Below are positions 1 to 11,299 of a stretch of 64,000 bases of DNA, one piece after another. Numbering within the stretch: position 1 is the first letter of the stretch; each line of letters starts with the position of its first letter. This stretch comes from Toxorhynchites rutilus septentrionalis (lineage: Eukaryota > Arthropoda > Insecta > Diptera > Culicidae), in contig NC_073745.1 of NCBI RefSeq assembly GCF_029784135.1, positions 238,565,164-238,629,163 on the forward strand, read 5' to 3'. Below the pieces are notes generated by a model. That model did not search any database and was not told where the DNA came from. It saw only the letters and a list, made by a program, of their open reading frames with translations. The translations under genes were made by a program, and so were the position numbers.

Positions 1-179
1 ATGATTAGAAAAATTCGAAAAAATTGACTATGCATATCTTTATATATAAGAAGGATGTTTAAAATAAAAAGGGAAAATTCGAAAATAAGAGGTACGCATA
101 TGTATGTTTCGCTGTTTTTTTTTTAGATCAATTTTACATATCTGAACGATAACATACAAACTCTCTTGAAATATATTCG

Positions 180-252
180 TTATTTTTACCAACCAAAATA
201 TTATCTAGGAATACATTATATGGCAGAACAACGTTTGCCGGGTCAGCTAGTT
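180..252 (-). repeat. Terminus of a CCGGCA-family interspersed repeat, reverse orientation
   Basis: Positions 224-252 read, on the minus strand, as the family start ACTAGCTGACCCGGCAAACG, followed by a GTT variant of the usual CTTCGT. The same start is seen complete at 24423. Only the terminus is clear; how far the copy runs to the left (towards the TATATATA tract near 40-50) is not certain. Confidence 0.6.
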
Positions 253-769
253 ATTATATAAAATTATCTTTAGACAGCATTTACGATCAAGATTGTTTCA
301 CCAGTAGTGAAAAATGTGATTTTCAAATAAACAGAATGCATATTTGATACGAAAAAGTTATTTCTTATTTACAATTTTTAGTTTGAAAGTTTGTTCATTC
401 CATATGAAAATGTATTGTCTTTGTCGCTTCACAAAAGTTCCCGAGTCAGGTACTGCGATTTCAAGATGACAGGCAAAACTTAACGATACCTGTCAGTTTC
501 AAGTTGCTTCCTGTGCGGATCGAAGTTGAGCTCAAGTTTGACAGCTGAGGTGAAGACAAGTTGAGATCGAGTTTCAGTTGACCCGTGTGCGGACGGCCTA
601 ATACGCAACGCAGTAAGTAACGCAACCTCGACCCCCTATAATTTCAAATTACTCATCATAGTTTTAAAATAAAAATAACAATTCTTCATTAAAACTCGCA
701 TTCGCAGTCTTCAAAGGCAAAGTTTTCTCAAAAAAAAATTTGTTTTTACTGATTTTAGAAATTATTTAT
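253..769. other. Unassigned non-coding sequence
   Basis: No convincing ORF or recognised element. Positions 480-600 contain several loose copies of a TCAAGTTGAGATCGAG-like phrase and end in GTGTGCGGACGGCCTAA, which resembles the end of a TTA/TAA-target MITE such as the one at 48896-49224. No matching left end was found. Confidence 0.4.
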
Positions 770-1204
770 TATTATTACTGCCATACAAATAAAGCATACA
801 TCTCTGCATAATTCAAGAACTAATCAAGCAAACTGAACCAAATTTGGCATGTGGAGGATTTAGGGGGCAAGAAACATTTCTAAAGTGGTTCAACACTCCT
901 CCCACCTTTCTGAGGAGAAAAAAACTTGTCCGATTTAGGACTGTCTTTATTCTATCACATTTTTTGTATAAAACATTTATTCCATGTAACGGAGACACAT
1001 GTTATTTGCAAGTGGTTGACAAATCTTGAACGAGAATTGTGCCTGAAAATAATTTGATATTATAATGATGAGTTTTGTTAGAAATACTAGGAATTTTATA
1101 TTAAAAGGTAAATTCAACGGGGTCGATTAGAAGAATGTTTGAAGGTTGAAGGTTTGATAACAAAAAACAAATTTTGGGCGGGACGAAGTTTGCCGGGTTA
1201 GCTA
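770..1204 (-). repeat. CCGGCA-family interspersed repeat, partial, reverse orientation
   Basis: On the minus strand this begins at 1204 with the CTAGCTAACCCGGCAAACTT start, then AATCGACCCCGTTGAATTTA and a block matching 24550-24780 of the complete copy. It then enters one unit of the family's 141-bp internal repeat, recognisable by its cysteine-free reading-frame remnant and the GGCAGT / GAGGAG-rich part near 770-920. The far end lacks the TATATATAGAT terminus, so the copy is truncated. The short overlapping ORFs on both strands here are repeat sequence, not genes. Confidence 0.7.
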
Positions 1205-3290
1205 GTACTATAACTATAATACTATACTAATACTATAATATATGGCTATTTGGATAGCTTGGTCGTGTAAAACAGCCTTGCATTCGAGCCGGCCTTGGTT
1301 TGTTTAACATTTTAAAGCTTTTGAAACAGATGTTTTTATCTGCTCATTTAATCCTTCAGCACACGAAAAGCATTTTTTTTCTGCCAACACTAGGTTGGCT
1401 GTAGATAACGTGAACGTGTTATTTGTCAACGGCGTTATTTAGTGGATTCTAGTTTTAAATAATAATAACAGTTGTTATTTCAGTATCTTACAGTTGTTAT
1501 TTCAGTATCTTAATAATGATGAATAGCACAATGTAAATTTTGTTTGATTTATTCGAAAAGCACGTTGGTGTAAATCAGTTTGTATTACTTCGAATAATCC
1601 AAGATTCTTCATGAAGAAACAATTTGTTGATGTAAAGAGAAGAAACGAAGACTGATAGTTGATTTGGTGTTCGAATCTAATTGAAAATCGTATTATGCTG
1701 TGTTCCGAATGAATACCGGTACAATCAATTGGTGTTCACGTAGAATCATTCCCAGAGGTGCAACCACTATTTTGTTCTGTTTTTTTATGAATGAAGTGCA
1801 CATTCTCGGAGCGCTTGAGGAGAGAAAACAGAGCAAATTTATCCGATGCTTTGTTTTGCGAACAAAAGCCCGACAGTAGTGCGATGGCATGACTGAAATT
1901 GTCCCCCGATGCTGTTTGATAGCAATTTTCCCACTTTTCAAATACTAATCTAATTTCAAATGGAATAACACTCCAGGGAACGGCTTCGTATTAGAAATGT
2001 TTCCCACCTGGCAGAGGGGAAAAATCAACCTAACAGATAAAACAAGAGCAGCGCTCATTCACGTCGAAGCGTCGGCACATGTGTGGAAATGAAATTTTCG
2101 CTTTTCTTTTGTGCTGGTGCTGTAGGAGGTTAGTTTTATACTTCACAATGAAGAGCCATTCTGGTGGGATCTTCATCTTTTCGTAATCCGTATGAACGAT
2201 GCTCAAGACTTATACCACAGAACATATCGATGTTTTGTGCTCTCCACAACTATTTCCCCTTCCTCAATGTGTTTTTTCAAAAAATAATTCGATAAATGTT
2301 ATCTCGATTCACCATCGAATCAACTTTTTTCTGGCAACCCTTGCCATCATTCGCTACTAATCGCTGACTGCGTATTCTTCTCATTCCCACAGGTCACCGT
2401 GAGAGGCTGGAATTGTCATGGCCCGAAACAGTTCAGGACGCTTTCTTTCCCCAAACACCGTTCCGTGAAGGAAGGAAGGAAGTGCGGCCGAAAGGCGGCA
2501 TAATGAATTGAAATTCTCCACTGGCAGGAGGAGTTTTTGAACCTGACTAAGCACACTAGCGTGTTCCGGCCTAATTGAGCGTCAAATTGGGTCAACGTTT
2601 ACGGATGAGACACCCGCCCGATGCTGTTGCGAATACTGTGAAACGGTAGTTCGTCTAGCTTTCGGCGGATGTCTTGTGTCATTAGAGCGATTCAACCGAA
2701 GTGGAAAAACAGTTGACGCGACGTGTTGTCACACGTGAAACACTTTCGAGAGTGTTTTCGATGCTGGAGTTCACTCCTGCGGAATGATCATGACAGTAGT
2801 ACTCCAGTAGCTTTAAAAGGGATAATTATGTATATTAGCGAATAAATAGTTACATCCATCCTTCGAAAGGATTTCTGAGGAGTTTGCCTTTACTTATTTG
2901 GTAGGGACATACTTAATTTTTCGACCAGAAAAACTACGACTAACTTCATCACAAACATCTCCAGTTCATATTGTGCTTTTCAAACGTCCCAATCAACGTC
3001 TAATTGGATGGCTCATCCGGGATTTTCTTCGCTTCAGCAGAGCAGGCAAATTGTCCGTCGTGTCAGCGAGCCACAGAGATGCGCTGGGGAACCGAAAATA
3101 TTTGTTTAATCATGAATCCACAGAACTTCCGGCAGAAGCTACATCCGTCTCGAGCTTCCATCCCACGAGACGGTCGAATTTTCGTTTATGGAAGTCGACA
3201 GAGAGTTGATCCGAGCTTTAGTTATCGTCGAATTGTTGTCGGCTTCAACTGAATATCAATTCATCTTCGAGCAAGACAGGACAAGGAGGC
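1205..3290. other. Unassigned, largely single-copy sequence
   Basis: Opens with an ACTATA-type microsatellite (1204-1245). No splice-supported or family-recognisable coding region was found. Positions 2395-2760 are noticeably less AT-rich than their surroundings and look unique in the window. An 82-codon frame at 3004-3252 on the plus strand is not recognisable and may be chance. Intergenic or intronic DNA is the simplest reading. Confidence 0.4.
1236..1300 (+). repeat. Possible tRNA-derived SINE head
   Basis: TAGCTTGGTCGT near 1254 resembles an RNA polymerase III A box, and ATTCGAGCC about 30 bases on resembles a B box. These are the positions expected for an internal pol III promoter. No clover-leaf was worked out, no second copy was seen in the window and no clear tail follows, so this stays weak. 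Confidence 0.2.
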
Positions 3291-4439
3291 CTGTGTGAAC
3301 AAATGTTCTTGTGCGAACGACATAGGTGCGATATAGTTTACTTAACCAAAAACTTCTAATGGTATATGGTACTACGATATTAATTTTGGAGTCATTTTTA
3401 TGTAACAAAACCACGGTTTTAGAGCACCGGCAGAATTTTTTTTTGAAATTCGTTGAAAATGCAACAAGTTGATAAGTTTTTCACTGTAAACGTACTATTT
3501 AGGATCTACTGTATAGAATCATATAGTTTTTTTAAATAAAAAAATGGGGTATTTGATGAAAAATTCAAATTTTAAACTTTGAAACTCTATATGAAAAAAA
3601 CAGTTTTTTTTCGCTGCACTAGAAAAATTGTTTGGATTTTTGCATAACCAAAGGCACAATAAATTAAATTTACAAGGCAGCGTTTTTGGGGTTAACGGTT
3701 AATTTTTTCAACTGTTTCAATAGTTTTTTTATGTTATCTTATGTTCTCTTAAGTTAGAGTCGATTCGTTGCCTAGTTTCCATGGCCTGATCCTGATATAA
3801 ATGAACAAATGCCATGGAATGGTATAGAAACATAGAGCAAAGTAAACGGCGTGGCTGCACAGAATCTGTAGTTAAGAGTTGAACGAAAGGCCCGGAAATT
3901 CGGATTCGGCCAACCGGAAGTTCATCTAAATATTTTATCACTATTCTCTAAAAATTGAACTTCAAAAAGAAAAATAATTTGATTTCTAATGGAACATTTA
4001 TTCATTTTACATGCATTTTTGCTCGACCAAATTTTAATTAACACAATTTTTTTTTGAAATTTATTTTTGTTAGAAACTACAATCAATGAACCTGTGCCAA
4101 GTTCCCGTCACTTTCATTTAACTGTGTTTGTTAAAATTGATATAAAGCAAGACAAGTAGGAGCCCCAGAGCACTTCCTTGAAGTCGATGATTTACCATCT
4201 CTGTAAATAGTTATTGGTCCTGTGAAAGGTCCTGGTGAATTTGAAATCAGTTCAATACAGGTCCAGTTATACCATAACTGGAAAGCATTTCCCGAGCAAC
4301 ACATTGAGAGTCGTTTCACAAAAGATTTTTTTTTGTATTCTGATCGTTCATCCACCAATATCTTACTTCACGTCGTATGTTTCCAAAGATAATGATCCCG
4401 AGATTTTCTTCGCACATTGATAACATGTTAACTGGTTTA
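3291..4439. other. Unassigned AT-rich sequence
   Basis: Poly-A/T-rich sequence with no family assignment. A 70-codon minus-strand frame (3729-3941) and a 75-codon one (4131-4358) have no recognisable domain. They overlap low-complexity DNA, so I do not call them genes. Confidence 0.35.
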
Positions 4440-4594
4440 CGGTCTTCTGGTTGTGACGATTTTTGGAATCGGCATAACACCAATTTTTTTTAACTTTTCC
4501 GCCACGAAGCATCGATTCGTTCACTATCTCAGATTTTTGTCAAAAGTGGTAATTCTGTTATTTATCGCAAAATATTAGACCCGTATTTTTTATT

Positions 4595-5327
4595 TTGACG
4601 TGGGACTACGTCTAACCGGAGTATATGGGGGCTAAAAAAAACCTAAACACAGAACATGCAGGAAAAAATTAAAGATTCCGAATGCTTATAAGTCTATCAT
4701 TTCTTACTGGATCGGAAAGATGTTTGCATCAATTGATAGGGAATATTTCTACGCTTCTATCGCAATTAATAAAATGTTATTTTTCATTAGATAAACAATT
4801 GAATAACTGTAAAATGTTAAGCGTTATCTAAACGCCGTAACTGCCTCGTTTTGATTGGCTTGATTTACGGTTTCCCCAACACAGACATCAAAACCAAGCA
4901 GCCTTGGTGAAATCGGCATTGCAAATACATTGAAGTGTGAAGACTTTTATTCTCACCGAAATGTGTTCCCTAACACAGACTTAAAAATCAAGCAGCGTTG
5001 GAGAAATCGGCATTGCAAATACATGAATGTCGGGGGTATTTTTGTTCCGACTGAAATGTGTTTGCCTAACACAGACTTCAAAACCAAGATGTCATCATAC
5101 CAAACGTAGGAGGACTGTCATTAAATTTACTTATAACGACGAACATAATCTATCACAATGCATGAATTGACCTTACATGGCCTTATACAATCTTTTTACT
5201 CACAAAGCAAAAGTATTGGATTCAATTGAATTCGGAAATTGTTTCATTCAATCAAAAATTTAACCAATACGAACAGATGCTAAGCTACGGTAGTCCCACG
5301 TCAACCTTACCTCATAGGTATAACCCA
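4595..5327 (-). mobile_element. DACG palindrome-end element, inserted in a Z repeat
   Basis: A perfect 15-bp inverted repeat, TTGACGTGGGACTAC, lies at 4595-4609 and 5290-5304. The left end is the near-palindrome GACGTGGGACTACGTC. Beyond the right repeat, 5308-5320 is a perfect hairpin (TACCT-CAT-AGGTA) followed by TAACCCA, and the same outer sequence recurs at the right end of 52122-53195, so the element includes it. The host Z sequence is split between ...CCGTATTTTTTATT and TTTTTTATTAGGG..., which marks the insertion. The interior 4690-4870 matches, inverted, 42770-42930 and 46180-46350. There is no ORF of note. Confidence 0.75.
4870..5095 (-). repeat. Internal ~95-110-bp repeat units of the DACG element
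   Basis: Three copies of a unit beginning ACACAGACWTCAAAAACCAAG (spelled CACAGACATCAAAACCAAG in the first), then a GGCATTGCAAATACAT block. They recur about every 100 bases near 4880, 4977 and 5075, the last cut short. The same unit, inverted, forms the five-unit array at 36226-36670. Confidence 0.7.
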
Positions 5328-5627
5328 CCCATTTTTTTATTAGGGTGATCATTTCCATTTTTACATTTTCCGATTTAGGTGATCGACATATAAAATTGAA
5401 GCAAATGAGTCTTTTATGAAAAAGTATGAAACTTGCAAAAAAAAAGGATTTCATTTTCGTAATTATTGATTGAAGTCGTTTTTCATTTTTTTTATGGTTT
5501 TGGACTAGAGAGCGCTTTATTATTTTTATATTTTTTTCTTGAAAGCTGATAATTTTTTACATAACATATCTTGATATCAAAGAGGTTTTATTTTCGTTTT
5601 TTAGATATGATTTTTCAATTTTTTTTA

Positions 5628-5690
5628 ATTCTTTATTTAAGAGACTTTCAGCCTCCTGGGCTGGTTCGTCTCTGAACATGATTTTTCAAA
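5628..5690 (+). repeat. Short hairpin-bearing insert, possible retrotransposon tail
   Basis: A phrase TTTATTTAAGAGACTTTCAG followed by a CAGCC-TCCTG-GGCTG hairpin and TTCGTCTCTGAAC interrupts the otherwise continuous Z arm. It resembles the short 3' tail of a 5'-truncated non-LTR element, but that is recollection of pattern, not a match I can test here. Confidence 0.3.
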
Positions 5691-6160
5691 GTTAACTGAT
5701 GGTTCAATCATTTTTCCCCTTTTATCCAAAAATGACTTTTGGCAAAAATTCATAACATTTGAACTACTGAACCGATTTAGATGATTGAATTGAAGCTAAT
5801 AAACTAACCTTTGTAAAAATAAAACACTTGCGGGAAGATTGGATTTTAGCCGCGTAGGTCTAGTCTAGTCTCATAGGAATATTGAACGAAGACATGTTAA
5901 AACATGTTAAATTTGCAAAATAAAAACTCTAAAACGAAAAATAACACCTCTCTGATTTTCGGATATATAATGTGAAAAAGTCTCAGCTTTCCAGAAAAAA
6001 TATAAAAATATATAGCGCCCTCTATTTTAACCGAGAAAACTATAAAAAACTAACACAATCAAAAACTACAAAAGCGCAAAAGTTATATTTTTTCGAAGCT
6101 TCAATTTCATATGTCGGTCATCTAAATCGGTCCAATAGTTTGTAACCGTTCGAAGTCCCG

Positions 6161-7540
6161 ACACGCGAGTGTAGTGAAACACGGTGGCTTTAGCGCCACT
6201 CCCAGTAGGGAGACCACCTGTCGTGTTGAATTAATGCCCGAATAACTACAAGAATAGCTCAGGGTCAAGTTAGCCTCGAACGATCACGTACGATTCCAGT
6301 AAGAGGTCACGTAGTTACAGGTGAACTCTCTTGCAAGAAATCATATCCGACCAATGCGCGGATTTCACGAACGCACAAAGAAACACTTTCAAAAATCTCA
6401 CCAAACCGAATGAAAGCGTTGGGAGAGCGAATCAATCACAAATCTTCGAGAAATGAATAAAATCTATTAGGAAATGTTATCTCAATGAAGGAAAGAAAAC
6501 AGTGTTTAGAACCCTATTTACAATTTTATTTTCTACTTGTTATCTACTCTCTCCTTCTTCTCTTCCTACCCTAATTCTCCCTTTTATCCTTCTCTCTTCC
6601 CAAATTTCTCCAACTTAAGAAATTCAACATAAATTAACGTAACGTGTAACGTGTTACGTTTCACGACATGGCCATGCGTAAAATTAGCACCTACCTGCGC
6701 GCAGGGTTTTACCGGACGTTGCTGACTGGCTGCGTGCTATGCTGTGTGCGTTGATACAGGCTAGATACAGATGAAGCCCGATTTATCGTCGGTATGCCAC
6801 CGTTTCTTCCAGCAGCTACCACACAGTATATTGCGGTCGGGTCACAAATCAAAAAGCCCAGCGTGTAATGGCGGTCGCTGGGGGACACTGCGACTTCGTC
6901 GAATGCCGGTCGGATGATCCTTAATGTCACACATCCGTTTCGTTGCGGTTGGAATAAAAACCTATCGTGCTCCGAAAGAGCTCATTGAATCGGGGAATAT
7001 CTCCGTCCCACGTATGCCGCCTGTTGAACAGGCTTTTTGTTCAACGGTAAGGGAAACTCATAATTTTGGGAATGGGAATGAGAGAAGTGGAATTACCTGC
7101 TATCCTTGTATAATAAAATTCAAGCGGAACACAATAATATTTTCTTTGTAATTTCAGTTCACTAATGAAACAAAAAATAATAAATCTATATAAACTAAAC
7201 GTACTTTGAAAACTACCGTTTCTATTATCTATCGAAACAACATCTCCACTAAGTACCTTTTGTACTTTCGCGCACTTTAGGAAAAAAACGTTCCACTCTC
7301 CGACCGCTCCGCAAACGAAATGGCCGAGAGTTCCTGAAAATAGTAGGCCGAGGCCGTAGCATGCCAAATGGCGACTTATTTCCGCCCGAAAGTTTCTTGC
7401 AAACGATTTCGCCGTGAAACTGTACGTCGTTCCCTTATCGATAGTCATTATCGATAATGGATACCTGAGGAAAACTGGACCCCTAATAGATGTCGTTGTT
7501 GTTGTTTTTTTTTTAAATATTCGGCAATGATTCTTTTTTT
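6161..7540. other. GC-balanced sequence inserted between Z repeat pieces; possible decayed LTR element
   Basis: The Z family stops near 6160 and Z-type sequence reappears at 7541, so this 1.4 kb is probably an insertion or the true locus between two Z copies. Base composition is more even than its neighbours. 6240-6680 has an LTR-like look (GTTGAATTAATGCCCG, a C/T-rich tract at 6540-6610, a palindromic AACGTGTAACGTGTTACGTT at 6638-6657), but no second copy, primer-binding site or polymerase motif was found. Minus-strand frames of 73 codons (6709-6930) and 135 codons (7041-7448) have no recognisable domain. Confidence 0.35.
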
Positions 7541-7915
7541 TTAATATTGACAGCGGAAAAACGTTACAAGTTCAAAGGTTATATTTTTTTTTGTAGTGGA
7601 AAAAAGGAGAAAAATTTGAAAACTATCGGTTAACTTTGAAAAATCATATCTCAAAAACCAAAAAAAAGACATCTCTGATATCGAGATATGTTATGTAAAA
7701 AATTCTCAGTATTCACGAAAAATATAAAAAAATATAGCGCCTTCTAGTACAACGTCATGAAAACAATAAATATCGACTACAATCAATAATCACAACAAAA
7801 AATTTTTTTACAAGTTCAATATTTTTTAAAAGCTCATTGAATTCAATTTAATATATCGAGCTCAAATCGGTTCAGTGGTTCAAAAGTTATGAATTTTTGA
7901 AAAATGGAATTTTTG
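7541..7915. repeat. Foldback family Z fragment
   Basis: Carries the family's diagnostic phrases in order: CTTTGAAAAATCATATCTCA, a TATAGCGCC block, then the CAAATCGGTTCAGTGGTTCA block and a GAATTTTTG run. It is one arm only, in the orientation of the right arm of the 4440-6160 copy. Confidence 0.65.
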
Positions 7916-8199
7916 AGTGTTTAGAACACTGCAAATTTACTACCGCACGATGCCACAAGGGTGGAGATGTTTGTAAACAAACAAGGTTGACAGAGATAGA
8001 AGAGAGGTTGAGAACGAGAGATAGAGTTGGCAGAAGAAGAAAATAAAGAAATACTACACAAGTGAAAAGTTATTGGTAGTAGGAAATTTATGAAAAGAAA
8101 TACATAGAAATCTTGTAAGCATAAATTCAATGAAAAATTACATGCTTTAAAACAATATTTATGACACAGTTACAACAAACAGGAATTTATCATTTCACA

Positions 8200-8346
8200 C
8201 GGAGGAAGTTTCTTTGTTCGATCCGAATATTGAGAAAAAATGGAAAAAATAGATTTTTCGGACCACCCTAAAATGGAAATGTGCACTCTAATAGAAAGAA
8301 CAAATCTACCACTTTTCACGAAAATCTGAGAATCATATATATAGCT
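8200..8346. repeat. Outer arm of a foldback family Z copy, left of the mariner
   Basis: Contains TTTTTCGGACCACCCTAAAA and CACGAAAATCTGAGAATCAT, which match the right arm of 48143-48861 (positions 48700-48840). The arm is cut at the TA where the mariner sits. Confidence 0.65.
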
Positions 8347-8347
8347 A

Positions 8348-8396
8348 AAGGGTGTGTCACATCAAATTGCATCACGGAAAAAACGCTGTAGAAATT
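8348..8396 (+). repeat. Mariner left terminal inverted repeat
   Basis: 49 bases identical to the reverse complement of 9597-9645; the match ends at GTAGAAATT. This is the expected binding site of the transposase's N-terminal DNA-binding domain. Confidence 0.95.
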
Positions 8397-8499
8397 TAAT
8401 TTTTAGGAATTATATCTTCAGCTTTCGCTTATAATCAGATAAGAGTGTATAGATCACGTTGGCCATGCTTCACTGTCAATTTTTCGTAAATTTGGAAAA

Positions 8500-9516
8500 A
8501 TGTCGTCGAACGAAAAAGAGCGTCGTGAATTAATCCTGTGCACTCATTTGGAGAATCCGGAGTTGTCACATCGGGACATCGGTAAGATGCTGGGAATCGT
8601 CCAATCCACGGTCAGCAGAGTACTAAAACGATACTTCGAGAACCTAACCATCGACCGGAAGGTGAAGAACGGCAAAAATGGATGCTCCGTCAGTGAAAAA
8701 GATCACAAGCGCGTAGTTAAGCAGTTTAGACGTGATCCGAGAAGTTCGGTCCGGGATGTCGCCAATAAGCTGAATTTGTCAAGTTCATTCGTCCGGACCA
8801 AGCAGCGGGAGGGCCTGCGTACATACAAGGTTCAGAAGGCTCCTAACCGCGACGAAAGGTAAAACATGGTGGGGAAGATGCGAGCCCGGAAGCTGTACAC
8901 CGAAATGCTGACGAAGCCGCATTGCCTGGTAATGGACGACGAAACCTACGTCAAAGCGGACTTTCGTCAGCTGCCGGGCCTGTTGTTTTTCTCCGCAGAG
9001 GACAAATTCAGCGTTCCGGAGGAGATTCGCAAGCAGAAACTATCCAAGTTTGCCAAAAAGTACATGGTGTGGCAAGCGATCTGCTCTTGCGGAAAGTGGA
9101 GCGCCCCCTTCGTGATGACCGGCACGGTAAACGGGCAGGTTTACCTTAAGGAGTGCCTACAGAAGCGTTTACTACCACTATTGAAGCAGCACGAGGGCCC
9201 GACCATCTTCTGGCCGGATCTCGCTTCGTGCCACTATTCAAAGGACGTGTTGGAGTGGTACGAAGCCAACGGGGTCACCTTCGTGCCAAAGGAAATGAAC
9301 CCGCCCAACGCGCCGGAGCTTCGCCCAATAGAGAAATATTGGGCGATTATGAAGCAGGCCCTCCGGAAGAACCCAAAAGTTGTCAAATCGGAGGCGGACT
9401 TCAAGAGAAAATGGATTTCTGTTAAAAAAAACTACAACCTTTGTACAGTTGTACAGAACCTTATGGACGGGGTAAAGAGGAAGGTGCGAGCATACGGGCT
9501 TGGGCTCGAAGTATGA
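8500..9516 (+). pseudogene. Mariner (ITmD37E) transposase, one in-frame stop
   Basis: Cut-and-paste DNA transposase, which binds the 49-bp ends, excises the element and reinserts it at TA. The frame runs 338 codons from ATG at 8500 to TGA at 9514-9516, broken only by TAA at 8860-8862 (codon 121), probably CAA to TAA. Residues 1-120 form two helix-turn-helix modules (SHRDIGKMLGIVQSTVSRVL and VRDVANKLNLSSSFVRTK). Catalytic motifs follow the stop: VMDDET (D146/147), FWPDLASCHYS (D240) and RPIEKYW (E278). There are 37 residues between the last two, the D37E signature known from mosquito mariners. An AATAAA at 9516-9521 overlaps the stop. Composition is far richer in GC than its surroundings. Read-through or correction would be required for activity, so this copy is probably non-autonomous. 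Confidence 0.93.
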
Positions 9517-9596
9517 ATAAAAAGAAAATGCCAAAAGTTGTTTAATAGTTTTTATTTTACTGTCTAAAATTTTCAAAAGGATCGGTCTACCGGGCG

Positions 9597-9645
9597 AATT
9601 TCTACAGCGTTTTTTCCGTGATGCAATTTGATGTGACACACCCTT
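9597..9645 (-). repeat. Mariner right terminal inverted repeat
   Basis: Exact 49-bp inverted match to 8348-8396, followed by the TA duplication. Confidence 0.95.
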
Positions 9646-9647
9646 TA

Positions 9648-10020
9648 TTACATGCCAAACCGGTCAGGGTCAGTGAAGTGTTATTCTTCGTTTCCAAGTT
9701 ATGATTTTTTAAAGTGGGTCCAAAAAATATTTTTTTCCCCTTTCTCCAGAAATGAAAAAATCATAATTTTTGAAATGCTGGACCGATTCGGACGATCGAT
9801 ATATCAAATTTAAGCCAATGAGATAATCTTCATTGAAAATCATTACACTTGAGGAAATTAGATTTTGTTTCCATAATTAGATTACATGGTTTTGGGACCA
9901 AGAGCGCTATATTTTTTATATTTTTTATTAAGAGCTGGGGTTTTATTACATAACATGTCCAAAAATAAGGTAGGTTTCTTTTTTCGTTTTTGTGCTATGA
10001 TTTTTCATTTTTTTTAATTC
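9648..10020. repeat. Foldback family Z fragment, right of the mariner
   Basis: Holds the ATGATTTTTTAAAGTGGGTC / CTGGACCGATTCGGACGATC / AGAGCGCTATATTTTTTATA phrases of the family in order. Together with 8200-8346 it may be two neighbouring Z pieces or one rearranged copy. Confidence 0.6.
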
Positions 10021-11299
10021 AGATGAGTTTATATGTCAACCAATCAATCAGTATTAATAAAAGTAGAAGGGTCTGAGCCTAGGGGCATGGAAGGAAGTTT
10101 TACGTAGGACTGAGATCGTTCAGAACAGTTGTTTTGTTTTAATGTAATTCTTTTCATTGTTCAGAAATCTGTTAGTTTAACTTTTTTTGAAAATCCAAAT
10201 AGTACCCATGAAAAGGGCCGTTTGTTATATGTACTAATAACCGTCAACTGAAAATGATTAATGGATATCAGTTTGACACATAACAGGGTGGAATAGTAGA
10301 TGGAGAATATGAGGACCGGTAAACGAAAAAAAAAAATCGTCATTGATTACATTGAACATGAAGTTTATGGGGAGGAAACAAGAAAACAAGTTGAAAATAT
10401 TTACGATTTCGTGATATTTTGAAATAAAATACAAATGAAATAATGAAGTTGCTTTATTTTAAATGGTGATATAGTTATTTATTTCTATTGTGTTATTCTT
10501 ATTATGCGCAGAAGATTTTTAGGTGAAACAATGTTCGTTTGCAGACTATCACAATCAAGTCGTATTGGTTCTACTACTCAATCTATCATAGAAGGAATTG
10601 AGTCATTGAGAATTGTGAATATGAGTCATGAAGATTATTAATATTTTATTTCGTTTCATTTTTGTGATGCGATGTAATGCCGATCTCAATAAGTTATAGT
10701 GTGAGGACTTATCACTGCCATCCTCCTAGTATTGCTATCATTTGTCGCTGTACAATTACCCATGTCTTCGCAGCCCGGAAGCACTGGCTTAAGATGTTCG
10801 TCATCCCGTTATATATGTATGGGTGACACTTTCTTCATTGCTTCAATGAAATCTTGCATGACATTTGATTGATGCATGAGATCTTGCATCCGATTACTTC
10901 AACATTCGAGAAAGGTCTTTGTTTGATAGATCGAATTATTGCACACAATTTTGTGTTGCGTCCAACATTCATGGGAACGAAGTTGAAAGAAAGAATGCAT
11001 AATATGATTTACTTTCGCATCCGCTCGCAAAACATACCTCTTTCGTTTGTTAAATTGCTCACTTGTTTTATTATTTCAACTGTTGATGTCTCAGGCGTAC
11101 AAAGTGCTGGATAAATTTGCCGTCTAATGGTATATATTATAACATATATCATAAGAACGATTCTGCGTAATATGCATTTGAAAACTCTTAATAAACATTA
11201 CATTCTTTGTAGAGTGACCCCCCTATATAGAAATCAAAGACGTAGTCCTACGTCAAAAACATTAACCCTTTCGCTACACTGTCCGTTTATTCAGTTTTA
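10021..11299. other. Unassigned sequence with an isolated DACG palindrome
   Basis: No recognisable gene. GACGTAGTCCTACGTC at 11239-11254 is a perfect 16-base palindrome and, followed by AAAAAC, looks like the palindromic end of a DACG element. A weak partner (AAGTTTTACGTAGGACTGAG near 10095) could be the other end of a ~1.16-kb copy, but no hairpin precedes it. An 81-codon frame at 10869-11114 has no recognisable domain. Confidence 0.35.

Larger units (their letters stand above)
4440..6160. repeat. Foldback family Z copy, interrupted
   Basis: The left arm (about 4500-4594) shares the phrase TTTATCGCAAAATATTAGAC with 46855, 48209 and 55313. The arm resumes after the inserted element at about 5328 with ATTAGGGTGATCATTTCCAT. 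The inner arm 5460-5627 is inverted against 5880-6150 (for example ATATAGCGCCCTCTA-type phrase against AGAGCGCTTTATTA), so the copy folds back on itself around 5690-5880. It carries no ORF. The best-preserved copy is 48143-48861. Confidence 0.7.
8348..9645 (+). mobile_element. Mariner element of the ITmD37E type, nearly intact
   Basis: A 1,298-bp element bounded by a 49-bp perfect terminal inverted repeat (starting AAGGGTGTGTCACATC) and flanked by TA at 8346-8347 and 9646-9647, the target duplication of Tc1/mariner elements. It holds a single long frame for a DD37E transposase with one nonsense codon. The perfect ends and near-complete frame indicate a recent insertion relative to the decayed elements around it. 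It landed inside or beside a Z repeat: the pre-insertion site would read ATATAGC-TA-TTACATGCC. Confidence 0.95.

Noticed and set aside
1236..1300. Functional tRNA gene
   Set aside because: The A- and B-box-like motifs are imperfect and no clover-leaf with an acceptor stem was found; at most a SINE head.
6240..6680. Solo LTR
   Set aside because: Has an LTR-like look but no second copy, no matching ends with a target duplication, and no primer-binding site; left as unassigned.
8922..9425. 75- and 90-codon plus-strand frames
   Set aside because: Out-of-frame shadows of the GC-rich transposase coding sequence.
9238..9639. 133-codon minus-strand frame
   Set aside because: It lies opposite the mariner transposase and into its terminal repeat; the plus strand has the catalytic motifs.
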